Source of the DNA: Actinobacteria bacterium HGW-Actinobacteria-4
GTDB lineage: Bacteria > Actinomycetota > Actinomycetes > Actinomycetales > Demequinaceae
Assembly: GCA_002841315.1 (NCBI GenBank)
Contig: PHEW01000003.1
Span: forward strand, 186,001-250,000
DNA: 64,000 nt
Direction of reading: 5' to 3'
Shown in pieces: positions 8,797 through 18,170 of the stretch. Both the position numbers and the translations under genes were made by a program. Below the pieces are notes generated by a model. The model was given only the letters and a program-made list of their open reading frames with translations, was not told the origin of the DNA and did not search any database. Numbering within the stretch: position 1 is the stretch's first letter; the number at the start of each line of letters is the position of its first letter.

Positions 8797-10262
8797 CGCG
8801 CATCGTGGTGATCGGACATGGCATGGTTGGCTCCCGGTTTGCCGAGGAAGTGGTCGAGACGCTCGCCGACGCCGATGTCACCGTGCTCGGCAAGGAACCG
8901 CAGGCCGCCTACAACAGGGTGCTGCTTTCGAGCGTGGTCTCAGGGGTAGCGAACCCCGAGAGCCTCACGATCGCGGGCCCCGACCACCCGCGCGTGGCGA
9001 CCCTGACGGGAGTCAGTGCGGTCAAGGTGGACCGGGCGGCGCGCACCGTGATCGACTCTGCGGGAGCCGTCCATGACTACGACTTTCTGGTGTTCGCCAC
9101 GGGCTCGGTGGCGCGTATCCCCGCCATCCAGGGGGTCGCCGATTCCGACGGGTTCGTGTCCGGTGTGGCAGTGCTCAAGGATATGGCCGACGCGCAGGAC
9201 ATCGTGAAGCATGCGCTCAGCGCGCGGCGCGCCGTGGTCTTGGGTGCGGGTGTACTGGGTCTCGAGGTCGCGACCGGATTGGCCAAGCGAGGTGTCGCGG
9301 TTCGCGTGGTCCACCACGCCGACCGGCTCATGGAACGCCAACTGGGCTGGGAGGCCTCGGCAGTGGCGACCACGAGCCTCACCAAGTTGGGAATCGACGT
9401 TCACACAGGCGTGAGTCTGGCCGGGGCGCAAGCGACCCGCGGCAAGCTCTCTTCTGTGCGGCTTGAGGACGGCAGCGAAGTGCTGACCGACATGCTCGTG
9501 ATGTGTTGCGGGACTATCCCGGAGACCTCGCTTGCGCGTCAGGCGGGGCTGGAGATTGACCGCGGGATCGTTGTGGGTGATGACCTCGCGACACCTCGTG
9601 ACCCGGCTATCTTCGCGATCGGCGACTGCGCCCAACCTCCCGGGGGTGGCACGGGTTTGGTGGCGCAGGGTTGGGAGCAGTCGTCGCGACTTGCGGCTCG
9701 CCTCGCCGGGGTGGATGGCGTCACCGCGTCCGAGCCACGGAGCACCGATGTGGTGCGGGTGAAGGCATCGGGACTGTCCATGGCGACCATGGGCGTCAGC
9801 GGCGACTTTGACCGCGCGGACCCGCGGCTTCGGGTGCTGTCGCTCAAGGATCCCGAAGGTGGGCGTTTCATTGAGGTGGTGGTGTCGGGCGGCTTGCTCG
9901 TCGGGGCAACCTGCATCGGTGACAAGGCCATCGCGGCCGATCTCGCCACGCTGTACACCCGCAAGATTCCCGTCCCATCCGACCCTGCCCAACTGTTGAT
10001 TCACGCATTGGCCGGGCAAGCATCGGCCGCCAAGGATCCCGCCGAGATGGCCGACGACGACATCGTCTGCAACTGCAACTCAGTGTCCAAAGGGGCGATC
10101 TGCACGGCGGTCGCCGAGGGTTGCGACACCGTCGCGGGAATCGCTAAGGCCACGCGCGCGACCACCGGTTGCGGAGATTGCGCGGCTCTGGTCGCAAAGC
10201 TCGTGACAGCGCCATCAACGCCAACGGCGGCACCCGCCGCCACAGAAAGGGCAGTCCCATGA
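8793..10262 (+). CDS. nasB: FAD/NAD(P)H oxidoreductase with C-terminal Bfd-like [2Fe-2S] domain, nitrate reductase electron donor
   Basis: Likely passes electrons from NAD(P)H to the nitrate reductase. ATG 8793 gives 489 residues. N-terminal Rossmann motif IVVIGHGMVGSRFAEE, second nucleotide-binding motif AVVLGAGVLGLEVATGLA near residue 145, FAD motif IFAIGDCAQ near 275. The last 75 residues hold a BFD-like cluster domain with CNCNSVSKG and TGCGDCAAL, the usual C-x-C ... C-x2-C spacing. This is the layout of the flavoprotein subunit found beside NasA in other Gram-positive bacteria. Four-base overlaps with both neighbours indicate tight co-translation. An in-frame start 123 bases upstream lies within the nasA end and is not favoured. 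Confidence 0.88.
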   Translation: MTRIVVIGHGMVGSRFAEEVVETLADADVTVLGKEPQAAYNRVLLSSVVSGVANPESLTIAGPDHPRVATLTGVSAVKVDRAARTVIDSAGAVHDYDFLVFATGSVARIPAIQGVADSDGFVSGVAVLKDMADAQDIVKHALSARRAVVLGAGVLGLEVATGLAKRGVAVRVVHHADRLMERQLGWEASAVATTSLTKLGIDVHTGVSLAGAQATRGKLSSVRLEDGSEVLTDMLVMCCGTIPETSLARQAGLEIDRGIVVGDDLATPRDPAIFAIGDCAQPPGGGTGLVAQGWEQSSRLAARLAGVDGVTASEPRSTDVVRVKASGLSMATMGVSGDFDRADPRLRVLSLKDPEGGRFIEVVVSGGLLVGATCIGDKAIAADLATLYTRKIPVPSDPAQLLIHALAGQASAAKDPAEMADDDIVCNCNSVSKGAICTAVAEGCDTVAGIAKATRATTGCGDCAALVAKLVTAPSTPTAAPAATERAVP

Positions 10263-12826
10263 CGGAGAAGATTGTGGTGGTAGGCGGCGGCATGGTCGCG
10301 CACCGGTTCACGGAAGCGCTGCGCGATCGCGACCGCGACGGGCGATTCAGCGTGACGCTGCTCGCCGAAGAGCCGCGCGCGCCCTACGACCGTGTGGCGC
10401 TCACCAGCTACTTCACGGGACGCCACCCCGAGGACCTCGCGCTTGGCGACCCTGAGTTGTGGAACGACGCTCTGGTGACACTTCACCGCGACAGTGCCGT
10501 GACCAGCATTGACCGCGAGTCCAAGCTGGTCACGACGAAGCACGGCGACACGCACGCCTACGACCACCTCGTGGTGGCAACCGGTTCATACGCCTGGACG
10601 CCTCCGTTGCCTGGTGCCGACCTGCCCGGCGTTTACGTGTACCGGACCATCGACGATGTCGCCGACCTGCGTGGGTGGGTCGAGCAGCGAACCGTGGACG
10701 TAGGCAGGCCCGTACGCGGGGTGGTCATTGGCGGCGGACTCCTGGGGCTCGAGGCCGCAGGAGCCATGCAGGGCCTGGGGGCCACGTGCACCGTGGTGCA
10801 GTTCGCAGACCGGCTGATGAACCTGCAAGTAGACGCTGGCGGAGGCGAAGCGCTCAAGCGCCTGATCGAGCAGTTGGGCGTCAACGTTCGCGTAGACACC
10901 GTCACCACGGCGCTCAAGCCCGACGACCGAGGCCGCGTTGGCAGGGTCACCTACGGAGACGGCGGCGAACAACTCGTTGACGTGGTGGTTATCGCCACCG
11001 GCGTGCGCCCGCGTGACGAACTCGCTCGGGACGCCGGGCTCGAGATGGGCGAACGCGGCGGCGTGCTCGTCAACGACTGGTGCCAGACCAGCGATCCTTC
11101 GGTGTGGGCGATCGGCGAGGTAGCCAACATCCAAGGCGCGTGCATTGGCCTCGTGGCGCCTGGCTACACGATGGCGGAGATCGCGGTCGACCGGCTGCTG
11201 GGCGGCGACGCGACGTTCCCTGGCGCGGACACGTCGACCAAACTCAAGCTGCTTGGCGTGGACGTGGCGTCGTTTGGCGACGCACTCGGCACCACCGAGG
11301 GCGCCCTCGAGTTGGTCTACGCGGACCCGGTGCAGGGTGTGTACAAGAAGCTGGTGCTGACCGACGACGCGCGCACGCTCCTGGGCGGCGTGCTTGTGGG
11401 CGACGCGTCGGCGTATTCGTCGCTACGCCCGATGGTGGGCGGCGACCTGGGCGCCGACCCGTCAGCGTGGTTGCTGCCGGAAGGCGCAACCTCGCGACCC
11501 CAAGTGGACCTGCCGGATAGTGCCACGGTCTGCTCGTGCAACAACGTCAGTGCAGGCACCGTGCGCGGCGCTGTGACGGAGCACGACTGCACCGACCTCA
11601 GCGCTGTCAAAGCGTGCACCAAGGCAGGGACCTCGTGCGGATCGTGCCTGCCGCTGGTCAAGAAGCTCTTCACCACCGAGATGGAGAAGGCGGGCATCGA
11701 GGTCAACAAGGCACTGTGCGAGCACATCGCTGTGTCACGTGCGGAGTTGTTCAACGCCGTCATGGTCGCCGAGCTCACCACCTTCACCGCCGTCATGGAG
11801 CGCTTTGGAACTGGGCGCGGCTGCGACATCTGCAAGCCCACCATCGGGTCAATTCTCGCGTCGCTGTACAACAAGCACGTGCTCGCTGAGGATCGCGCCG
11901 CGCTGCAAGACACCAACGACCGCGTGATGGCCAACATGCAGAAGGACGGCACGTACTCCGTAGTGCCGCGCATTCCCGGCGGCGAAGTGACTCCTGAGAA
12001 GCTGATTGTGATCGGGGAGGTCGCCAAGGAGTTCGGGTTGTACACCAAGATCACCGGCGGTCAGCGGATCGACCTGTTCGGCGCTCGCCTGGATCAGTTG
12101 CCGTTGATCTGGCAGCGACTCGTGGATGCAGGCATGGAGTCGGGTCACGCGTACGGCAAGTCGTTGCGCACGGTGAAGTCTTGCGTGGGATCCGACTGGT
12201 GTCGCTTTGGGGTGCAGGACTCCGTGGGGCTCGCGATCGCGCTCGAACTGCGCTACCGCGGCTTGCGCAGTCCGCACAAGATCAAGCTGGGTGTGTCAGG
12301 GTGCGCGCGCGAGTGCGCGGAGGCTCGCGGCAAAGACGTGGGCGTGATCGCCACCGAGAACGGCTGGAACGTCTACGTAGGCGGCAATGGCGGTTTCGAA
12401 CCGCGCCACGCGCAACTCTTGGTTGAGGACGTGGAGGACGACGAGGTCTTCACCGTCATCGACCGCTACCTCATGTACTACGTGCGCACTGCGGACCGAC
12501 TGCAGCGCACGGCGCCGTGGCAAGAGGAACACGAAGGCGGCCTCGACGCCATTCGCGAGATCGTGGTGAACGACTCGCTCGGAATCTGCGCGGACCTCGA
12601 CGCCCACATGGCGCGGCATATCGATACCTACGAGGACGAATGGAAGGCAGTGTTGAGCGACCCGGCCCGGTTGCGGCAGTTCAGCTCGTTCATCAACGCT
12701 CCCGACCAACCCGACCCAACCCTCGCCTATGTTGAGCAACGCGGCCAACGTCGCCCGGCATCGGCCGACGAAAAGACCACCGGTGCAGTGCTGATTGCGC
12801 CCGCTACGCTCGAGGTGCGCTCATGA
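10259..12826 (+). CDS. nirB: Nitrite reductase [NAD(P)H] large subunit
   Basis: Reduces nitrite to ammonium with six electrons from NAD(P)H. ATG 10259 gives 855 residues. Order of parts: FAD/NAD domain (VVVGGGMVAHRFTEAL; GVVIGGGLLGLEAAGA; VWAIGEVAN), BFD-like [2Fe-2S] domain (CSCNNVSAG and SCGSCLPLV near residues 425-465), then the sirohaem/[4Fe-4S] domain with SCVGSDWCRFG and GVSGCARECAEA, which supply the four cluster and sirohaem cysteines. It overlaps its neighbours by four bases. The sirohaem needed here can be made by the cysG-like and sirB genes directly downstream. Confidence 0.97.
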   Translation: MTEKIVVVGGGMVAHRFTEALRDRDRDGRFSVTLLAEEPRAPYDRVALTSYFTGRHPEDLALGDPELWNDALVTLHRDSAVTSIDRESKLVTTKHGDTHAYDHLVVATGSYAWTPPLPGADLPGVYVYRTIDDVADLRGWVEQRTVDVGRPVRGVVIGGGLLGLEAAGAMQGLGATCTVVQFADRLMNLQVDAGGGEALKRLIEQLGVNVRVDTVTTALKPDDRGRVGRVTYGDGGEQLVDVVVIATGVRPRDELARDAGLEMGERGGVLVNDWCQTSDPSVWAIGEVANIQGACIGLVAPGYTMAEIAVDRLLGGDATFPGADTSTKLKLLGVDVASFGDALGTTEGALELVYADPVQGVYKKLVLTDDARTLLGGVLVGDASAYSSLRPMVGGDLGADPSAWLLPEGATSRPQVDLPDSATVCSCNNVSAGTVRGAVTEHDCTDLSAVKACTKAGTSCGSCLPLVKKLFTTEMEKAGIEVNKALCEHIAVSRAELFNAVMVAELTTFTAVMERFGTGRGCDICKPTIGSILASLYNKHVLAEDRAALQDTNDRVMANMQKDGTYSVVPRIPGGEVTPEKLIVIGEVAKEFGLYTKITGGQRIDLFGARLDQLPLIWQRLVDAGMESGHAYGKSLRTVKSCVGSDWCRFGVQDSVGLAIALELRYRGLRSPHKIKLGVSGCARECAEARGKDVGVIATENGWNVYVGGNGGFEPRHAQLLVEDVEDDEVFTVIDRYLMYYVRTADRLQRTAPWQEEHEGGLDAIREIVVNDSLGICADLDAHMARHIDTYEDEWKAVLSDPARLRQFSSFINAPDQPDPTLAYVEQRGQRRPASADEKTTGAVLIAPATLEVRS

Positions 12827-13200
12827 GTTCCCCATCGCCAACACTGGCAAAGGTGGTGGCCTGCAGGCTCGACGATCTCACTCCCGAACTGGGCGTCGCC
12901 GCACTGTTTGGCGACACTCAGGTGGCGATTTTCAGGTTGGCCGACGACTCCGTGTACGCGGTCCAGAACCTGTGCCCGTTCTCGGGGGCCTCGGTGCTCT
13001 CGAGGGGGATCACGGGCTCGCGTGGTGACGTGCCCACGATCGCGTCGCCCATTTACAAGCAGGTGTTCTCTCTCGTGGACGGCACGTGCCTGGCGACTAT
13101 GGACAAGGAGCCGCTCGCTCCGCTGAGCGCCGACTTGGTGACTTACCCCGTGACCATCGACAATGGCGAGGTAATCATCGACCTGACGGGTGGCACGTGA
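12823..13200 (+). CDS. nirD: Nitrite reductase small subunit
   Basis: 125-residue partner of NirB with a Rieske-like fold. It lacks the Cys/His cluster ligands of true Rieske proteins, as is normal for NirD: the conserved NLCPF keeps one cysteine and the second site is ASPIYKQVFSLVDG. It stabilises or completes the NADH-dependent nitrite reductase complex in the cytoplasm. ATG overlaps the nirB stop by four bases and its stop overlaps the GTG of the sirohaem synthase gene. Confidence 0.94.
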   Translation: MSSPSPTLAKVVACRLDDLTPELGVAALFGDTQVAIFRLADDSVYAVQNLCPFSGASVLSRGITGSRGDVPTIASPIYKQVFSLVDGTCLATMDKEPLAPLSADLVTYPVTIDNGEVIIDLTGGT

Positions 13201-14417
13201 CAGCTCTCTTTGGACTCGACTTCCGCGGCAAGCCCGTGGTGGTCGTTGGCGGCGGCACCGTCGCAACGCGGCGCGTGCGACGGATGGTCGACTACGGCGC
13301 TCAGGTGACGGTGGTGGCTCCTGAGGTCTCGGATGACCTGTCTCGCATGGCAAGCCACGGGGACATCACGGTAGTGCGGCGCGAGGTTCAGCCTGGCGAC
13401 CTCACGGGGGTCTGGTTCGTGGTGGCCGCGACCAACGAGTCCGCGGTGAACGCCAAGGTTGCCGACTGGGCCCACGACCAGCGCATTTGGTGCACCAACG
13501 CGTCTGATTCGCACGTGGGCAGCGCACGCACGGCGGCAGTGTCTCACCACAGCGACATCGCGGTGGGCGTGGTCTCCACGGGGGAGCCTGACCCGCAGCG
13601 CATTCGCGGCGTGCGCGACGCACTCGCGGACTTCATCGATTCCGGCGCGGTGTCATTGCGGCGCCAGCGCGCGCACGGAGGCAAGGTGATCCTGGTGGGA
13701 TCGGGCCCTGGTGACGATGGCCTGTTAACGATGCGCGGACGCCAGGCGGTAGCTGAAGCTGATGTGGTCATCACCGACCGGTTGGGGGCCACGCGGGTGC
13801 TGTCCACGCTGTCGCCCGACGTCGAGGTCATCAACGTGGGGAAGTCCCCTGACAACCACCCTGTGCCGCAGCACCAGATCAACGCGCTGATTGTGGACCG
13901 CGCGACCGCAGGTTCGACGGTGGTTCGCTTCAAGGGCGGCGACCCGTTCCTCTTTGGTCGCGGAGGCGAAGAGGTTCACGCGTGCCTTGCCGCCGGCATC
14001 GATGTCGAGGTGGTGCCGGGAGTGACGAGCGCGCTTGCCGTGCCCGCGCTCGCTGGAATCCCCGTGACGCAACGCGGGGTGTCCAACTCGGTTCTCATCA
14101 CCAGTGGCCACGCAGGTGCAGATACTGCCGCGCTCGCGGCCATGACCAGCGGTGCCACGGTGGTCATCTTGATGGGCGTCGCGGCACTGCCCGTCATCGT
14201 CGAGGCGGCGCTCGCAGCTGGCGCGGGTGCACAGTTGCCGGTCGCGATCATCGAGTCAGGCAGCACCGATCGGGAACGCGTCACTCGTGGCGACCTCGGT
14301 TCTATTGTTCGTATTGCGGACGAAACGGGCGTGAAACCTCCAGCGGTTATCGTCGTGGGACAGGTGGCAAGCCCCGGTCTCTTGGCAGATGACGTCAGCG
14401 CCACGCCGGAGCCCTAG
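13197..14417 (+). CDS. cysG: Sirohaem synthase: precorrin-2 dehydrogenase fused to uroporphyrinogen-III C-methyltransferase
   Basis: Two-domain enzyme, 406 residues from GTG 13197. Residues 1-150 form a Met8p-like NAD-dependent precorrin-2 dehydrogenase (VVVVGGGTVATRRVR). Residues about 160-400 form the SAM-dependent methyltransferase: VILVGSGPGDDGLLT, VRFKGGDPFLFGRGGEE and VPGVTSALAVPALAGIP are the family's signature stretches. It is shorter than enterobacterial CysG (about 457) and probably relies on the separate chelatase SirB, encoded two genes on, for iron insertion. Placement after nirBD fits supply of the nitrite reductase cofactor. Start overlaps nirD stop; 10 bases separate it from the next gene. 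Confidence 0.92.
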   Translation: MTALFGLDFRGKPVVVVGGGTVATRRVRRMVDYGAQVTVVAPEVSDDLSRMASHGDITVVRREVQPGDLTGVWFVVAATNESAVNAKVADWAHDQRIWCTNASDSHVGSARTAAVSHHSDIAVGVVSTGEPDPQRIRGVRDALADFIDSGAVSLRRQRAHGGKVILVGSGPGDDGLLTMRGRQAVAEADVVITDRLGATRVLSTLSPDVEVINVGKSPDNHPVPQHQINALIVDRATAGSTVVRFKGGDPFLFGRGGEEVHACLAAGIDVEVVPGVTSALAVPALAGIPVTQRGVSNSVLITSGHAGADTAALAAMTSGATVVILMGVAALPVIVEAALAAGAGAQLPVAIIESGSTDRERVTRGDLGSIVRIADETGVKPPAVIVVGQVASPGLLADDVSATPEP

Positions 14418-14427
14418 GAGGTCTGAC

Positions 14428-15543
14428 GTGAGCATGGTAGGTGAACCGCTGGCGGGATGCGTGATGGTCATCACCGCCGACCGTCGCAAGCGTGAGTTGG
14501 CCTCGGCACTGGAGCGCCGAGGCGCGCAGGTGGTCTTTGCGCCCGCGCTCAGCACGGTGTCTCACCTCGACGATCAACAGCTCATTGCCGCCACTCGCGC
14601 GCTACTCGCCGAACCGCCTGACATCGTGGTGGCCACCACGGGAATCGGTTTCCGGGCCTGGGTCGAGGCTGCGGACGCTGCGGGTCTTGCGGAGCCACTG
14701 ATCTCCGTGTTGCGCGACGCACGTCTGATCGCGCGCGGACCCAAGGCGCGTGGCGCCATCCAGGCGGCGGGTCTCGAAGCCGATTGGGTTGCCGAATCGG
14801 AAACTGCGGCGGAGTTGCGCGACTACTTGCTCGCCGAGGGCGTCAAGGGTAGCCGCATTGCTGTCCAACATCACGGCAATGGTTCTGACGGACTTGACGA
14901 GGCGTTCGCCCAGGCCGGGGCCCAGGTCCTCAGTCTCATCGTGTACGGGTGGGGTCCGCCGCTCGACCCCGGTCAACACGAGACGTGGGTTGACGGTGCC
15001 GCCGAGGGTCAATGCGACGCCGCGCTGTTCACGTCCGCGCCGGGTGCGGAAGCGTGGGTCGCGACGGCGCAAGCGCGTGGTCAGCTCGACTGCATCCGCG
15101 AGCGAAACCGGGCGGGCGACCTGGTGCTTGCGTCGGTGGGACCCATCACCGCAGGGCCGCTTGAGCAGGCGGGTCTCACGTCGCCGTTCCCGGACAGGTG
15201 GAGACTTGGTGCCCTGGTTCGCGAGCTCGTGAAGCATTACGGGCGCGACGATGTCGCGGTGGAGACGGCCGCTGGGTCCCTTGTACTGCGCGCCACCAGC
15301 GCCGTGCTCGACGGCGAGGTATTGCCGTTGTCGCCGTCGGGGCTGACGATTGTCAAGCAATTGGCCGCGGCCCAGGGCGCGGTCGTGACCCGTGAGCAAC
15401 TCGCGTCTGCGCTTCCTGGTGCGACAGGTGGACCACATGCGGTCGAGGCGGCAATCAACCGGCTTCGTGAAGCGGCGAACGCCAAGGCGCTCGTCAAGAC
15501 CGTGGTGAAGCGTGGCTACGCATTGGCGGTGACGGCAGCATGA
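14428..15543 (+). CDS. nnaR: HemD-like protein with C-terminal winged helix, NnaR-type nitrate/nitrite regulator
   Basis: 371 residues. The first 265 resemble uroporphyrinogen-III synthase (GCVMVITADRRKRELASAL; VVATTGIGFRAWVEAA). The last 95 form an OmpR/PhoB-type winged helix (LSPSGLTIVKQLAAAQGAVVTREQLA split over residues 295-320, then AVEAAINRLREA and LVKTVVKRGYAL). This architecture is known from actinobacterial NnaR, a co-regulator with GlnR of nitrate and nitrite assimilation genes. The position between cysG and sirB in the nitrate operon supports that role. Start is GTG 14428, seven bases after AGGAGG (14416-14421), the strongest ribosome site in the operon. Whether the HemD part still binds a tetrapyrrole or acts as sensor is unknown. 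Confidence 0.85.
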   Translation: MSMVGEPLAGCVMVITADRRKRELASALERRGAQVVFAPALSTVSHLDDQQLIAATRALLAEPPDIVVATTGIGFRAWVEAADAAGLAEPLISVLRDARLIARGPKARGAIQAAGLEADWVAESETAAELRDYLLAEGVKGSRIAVQHHGNGSDGLDEAFAQAGAQVLSLIVYGWGPPLDPGQHETWVDGAAEGQCDAALFTSAPGAEAWVATAQARGQLDCIRERNRAGDLVLASVGPITAGPLEQAGLTSPFPDRWRLGALVRELVKHYGRDDVAVETAAGSLVLRATSAVLDGEVLPLSPSGLTIVKQLAAAQGAVVTREQLASALPGATGGPHAVEAAINRLREAANAKALVKTVVKRGYALAVTAA

Positions 15544-16238
15544 CACAACCGATCCTGGTGTTCTGCGCCCACGGCACGCGCAATGATGCGGGCCGTCACG
15601 TGATCCTCGACGTCGCGCAAGACGTCCGCGACGCCCTGGGAGTTGAGGTGCGCGAGGCCTACGTCGACGTCCAAGACCCCAAGGTTGACGCCGTGGTCGA
15701 GGAAATCGAGCCAGGCGACGGCGTGTCTGCCGTGGTGGTGCCGTACCTGCTTGCTGGCGGCTATCACGTCTACCACGACATAGCGGAAGCTGTGGGTGAG
15801 CGCTCCGACGTTCACTCCGCGCCCGCGCTTGGACCCGACGCACGCCTCATCGACATCGTCATGGACCGGATTCGCGAGGCCGGCGTGCACGCCACTGCGA
15901 CGTTGGTGCTCGCCCCCGCTGGCTCATCCGACCCGCGTTCCCAGGCAGATACCGAGCGCACGGCAGACATGCTTCGCCAGCGCTGGGACGGACCAGTGCG
16001 GATCGGGTACGCCGCAGGCATGAAGCCATCTGTGGCGGAGGCCGTTGCGTCGGCCAGGGTGTTTGGGGAGGATCAAGAGGGAGGCGAGGTCGCAGTTGTG
16101 TCATACCTGTTGTCGCCTGGGTACTTCCAAGACACCCTCTACAAGGCCGGTGCCGACCAAGTGACAGCTCCGCTAGCGCCCGACCCTCGCATCGTCGAAA
16201 TCATCGCGGATCGTTACTATGACGCGTTCAAGCCATGA
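15540..16238 (+). CDS. sirB: Sirohydrochlorin chelatase, CbiX/SirB type
   Basis: Inserts Fe(II) into sirohydrochlorin to give sirohaem. 232 residues with two CbiX-like halves: the N-terminal CAHGTRNDAGR and the central VVPYLLAGGYHVYHDI carry the metal-binding histidines, and the second half repeats the pattern in VSYLLSPGYFQDTL, where the histidine of the motif is lost. It complements the cysG-like enzyme, which appears to lack a chelatase activity of its own. ATG overlaps the nnaR stop and the stop overlaps moeB. Cobalt chelation is possible for this family, but no cobalamin gene is near. Confidence 0.87.
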   Translation: MTQPILVFCAHGTRNDAGRHVILDVAQDVRDALGVEVREAYVDVQDPKVDAVVEEIEPGDGVSAVVVPYLLAGGYHVYHDIAEAVGERSDVHSAPALGPDARLIDIVMDRIREAGVHATATLVLAPAGSSDPRSQADTERTADMLRQRWDGPVRIGYAAGMKPSVAEAVASARVFGEDQEGGEVAVVSYLLSPGYFQDTLYKAGADQVTAPLAPDPRIVEIIADRYYDAFKP

Positions 16239-16990
16239 CGTATCCGCGCCCTGATGCGTACGTGCGCCAGCGGGCGCTGACCGGGTTTGGCGATGCTGGC
16301 CAAACAGCGCTGTCGCGGGCGCGGGTGGCCATCGTGGGGGTCGGAGGGATCGGGTGCCCCGCGGCGATCTATCTCGCCGCCGCTGGCGTGGGTCAGCTCA
16401 CCATCATTGACCCCGATCATGTGAGTGTTACCAATCTCCATCGCCAGGTGTTGTACGGTGCCGGCGATGTTGGGCTACCCAAGGCCCAGACAGCTGCAGC
16501 GGCGATTCGCCGAATGTCGCCGGACTCCGAAGTCAGCGCCGTCCCGTGCGCAGTGACGAGCGCCAACGCGATGGGCCTTCTCGCCGGGCACGATGTCATT
16601 GTCGATGGGACCGACACCTTCGCAGCTCGCTTTGTGGTGGCCGATGCTGGGGTGGAGTTGGGCATCCCGGTCGCGTGGGGTGCGGTCTTAGGTTGGGACG
16701 GACACGTGACGGTGTTCGATTCGTTGGTGACGCTACGTGATCTTCACCCCGCAGAGCCGGCTGGTGATATCGCGTCCTGCGAGTCGTCGGCCGTCCTGGG
16801 AACCCTGTGTGGTCAGGTGGGGAGCGCTGTCGCGACGGAGGCCGTGAAGATCATCACTGGAATGGGGCAGCCCCTGGTGGGGCGCATTGCAAGCATTGAC
16901 GCGCGAACAGGACGGTGGCGCGAGGTCGAACTGTTGCCAGCGCCAGCATCGGCCCCGTCGCAGGAGAGTGAGAGCGTTGCTGTCGGTTGA
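16235..16990 (+). CDS. moeB: Molybdopterin-synthase adenylyltransferase (ThiF/MoeB family)
   Basis: Activates the C-terminal glycine of MoaD with ATP so that sulfur can be loaded. 251 residues, the single-domain form without the rhodanese tail of MoeZ. Nucleotide motif IVGVGGIGCPAAIYLAAAGV, then NLHRQVLYG (catalytic Arg) and DVIVDGTDTFAARFV. The two CxxC zinc motifs seen in Escherichia coli MoeB are not evident; one cysteine is kept in ASCESSAVLGTLCG. ThiF-like or sulfur-carrier roles are possible alternatives, but moaD lies five genes downstream. ATG overlaps the sirB stop. Confidence 0.88.
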   Translation: MTYPRPDAYVRQRALTGFGDAGQTALSRARVAIVGVGGIGCPAAIYLAAAGVGQLTIIDPDHVSVTNLHRQVLYGAGDVGLPKAQTAAAAIRRMSPDSEVSAVPCAVTSANAMGLLAGHDVIVDGTDTFAARFVVADAGVELGIPVAWGAVLGWDGHVTVFDSLVTLRDLHPAEPAGDIASCESSAVLGTLCGQVGSAVATEAVKIITGMGQPLVGRIASIDARTGRWREVELLPAPASAPSQESESVAVG

Positions 16991-18170
16991 GGAGCACTGT
17001 GCGACGGCACTGTCCCTCGTCACGTCACTCGCTCCCGTGACGGTACCGCTCGCCGAAGCACTGGATCTCACGCTCGCCGCTGACGTGCGCGCGTTGATTG
17101 ACGCGCCCAGTTTCGACAATTCCGCGATGGACGGCTACGCGGTGCTGCGAGCGGACCTGGTGGGTGCGTCGGCGGCCACCCCCGTGTCGTTGCCCGTCAC
17201 AGGGGAGGTCGCTGCGGGCGGGGCGGGCGATGTACCGCTGACTCCTCGCACAGCAATGCGCATCATGACCGGCGCTCCGATCCCGCCCGGGGCGGACGCG
17301 GTGGTTCCGGTGGAGGCTACCGACGGTGGGGTGACCGTGGTGGCGATTATGGCGCAGCCGCGCGAGCACGCCCACATCCGTTGGCAAGCAGAGGACGTTG
17401 CGGCGGGCGCGCCTGTGGTCCGCGAGGGGCAGGTGTTGGGACCGGCACAGCTGGCGGCTATTGCCGCCGTGGGCTGGGATCGCGTGAGTGTGCGGCCGCG
17501 GCCGCGGGTGGCGGTACTGACCACCGGTGACGAACTGGTGAGTCCCGGCGAAACCGTGACCCGGGGGCGGATTGTCGACTCGAATCAGGTGCTCCTTCAC
17601 GCCGCCGTGAGCCGGGCTGGGGGAGTGCCCGTCGCGATCGCGCGTGTGCGCGACGACGCCGAGGCGGTGGTGACTGCGCTCGAGGCCGCTCAGGCGGATC
17701 TGATCGTGACCACCGGGGGAGTGAGTGTCGGTGCCTATGACGTGGTCAAGGCGGCATTGGCCAGTCGCGGCGTGACGTTCGTCAACGTTGCAATGCAACC
17801 GGGGAAGCCTCAAGGACTCGGGCGGTTGGGGGTGACTCCGGTGGTGTGCCTGCCAGGCAACCCCGTGTCCGTGATGGTGTCCTTCGAGGTCATCGTGGCG
17901 CCGATGATCAGGAAGCTCCTGGGCGCCGAAGCGGCACCGGTGCGCGAGTCGGCCACGGTCGCTAGGGGGTGGACCGCCCCGGAGGGGCGCACTCAGTTCA
18001 TGCCCGTGAGTTGGGTGGGGCCGGGCGAGGTAGAGCCGGCATCGCCCGGCGGTTCCGGTTCGCATCTGGTGGCAAGCCTCGCGAGGGCGGAGGCTCTCGC
18101 TGTGGTGCAGGCGCAGGTGGGTCGGGTTGGCGCAGGGGATACGGTGGAGATCATGAGGCTCGAGCCATGA
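16968..18170 (+). CDS. moeA: Molybdopterin molybdenumtransferase
   Basis: Inserts molybdate into adenylated molybdopterin. About 400 residues. NSAMDGYAVL, MTGAPIPPGADAV and the C-terminal TTGGVSVGAYDVVK with FVNVAMQPGKPQG are standard MoeA motifs. The start is not certain: GTG 16968 overlaps the end of moeB by 23 bases, while TTG 16977 has a better distance (10 bases) from AGGAG at 16962-16966. Either gives a normal N-terminus (LLSVEEHC). The stop overlaps moaC by four bases. Confidence 0.95.
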   Translation: MRALLSVEEHCATALSLVTSLAPVTVPLAEALDLTLAADVRALIDAPSFDNSAMDGYAVLRADLVGASAATPVSLPVTGEVAAGGAGDVPLTPRTAMRIMTGAPIPPGADAVVPVEATDGGVTVVAIMAQPREHAHIRWQAEDVAAGAPVVREGQVLGPAQLAAIAAVGWDRVSVRPRPRVAVLTTGDELVSPGETVTRGRIVDSNQVLLHAAVSRAGGVPVAIARVRDDAEAVVTALEAAQADLIVTTGGVSVGAYDVVKAALASRGVTFVNVAMQPGKPQGLGRLGVTPVVCLPGNPVSVMVSFEVIVAPMIRKLLGAEAAPVRESATVARGWTAPEGRTQFMPVSWVGPGEVEPASPGGSGSHLVASLARAEALAVVQAQVGRVGAGDTVEIMRLEP

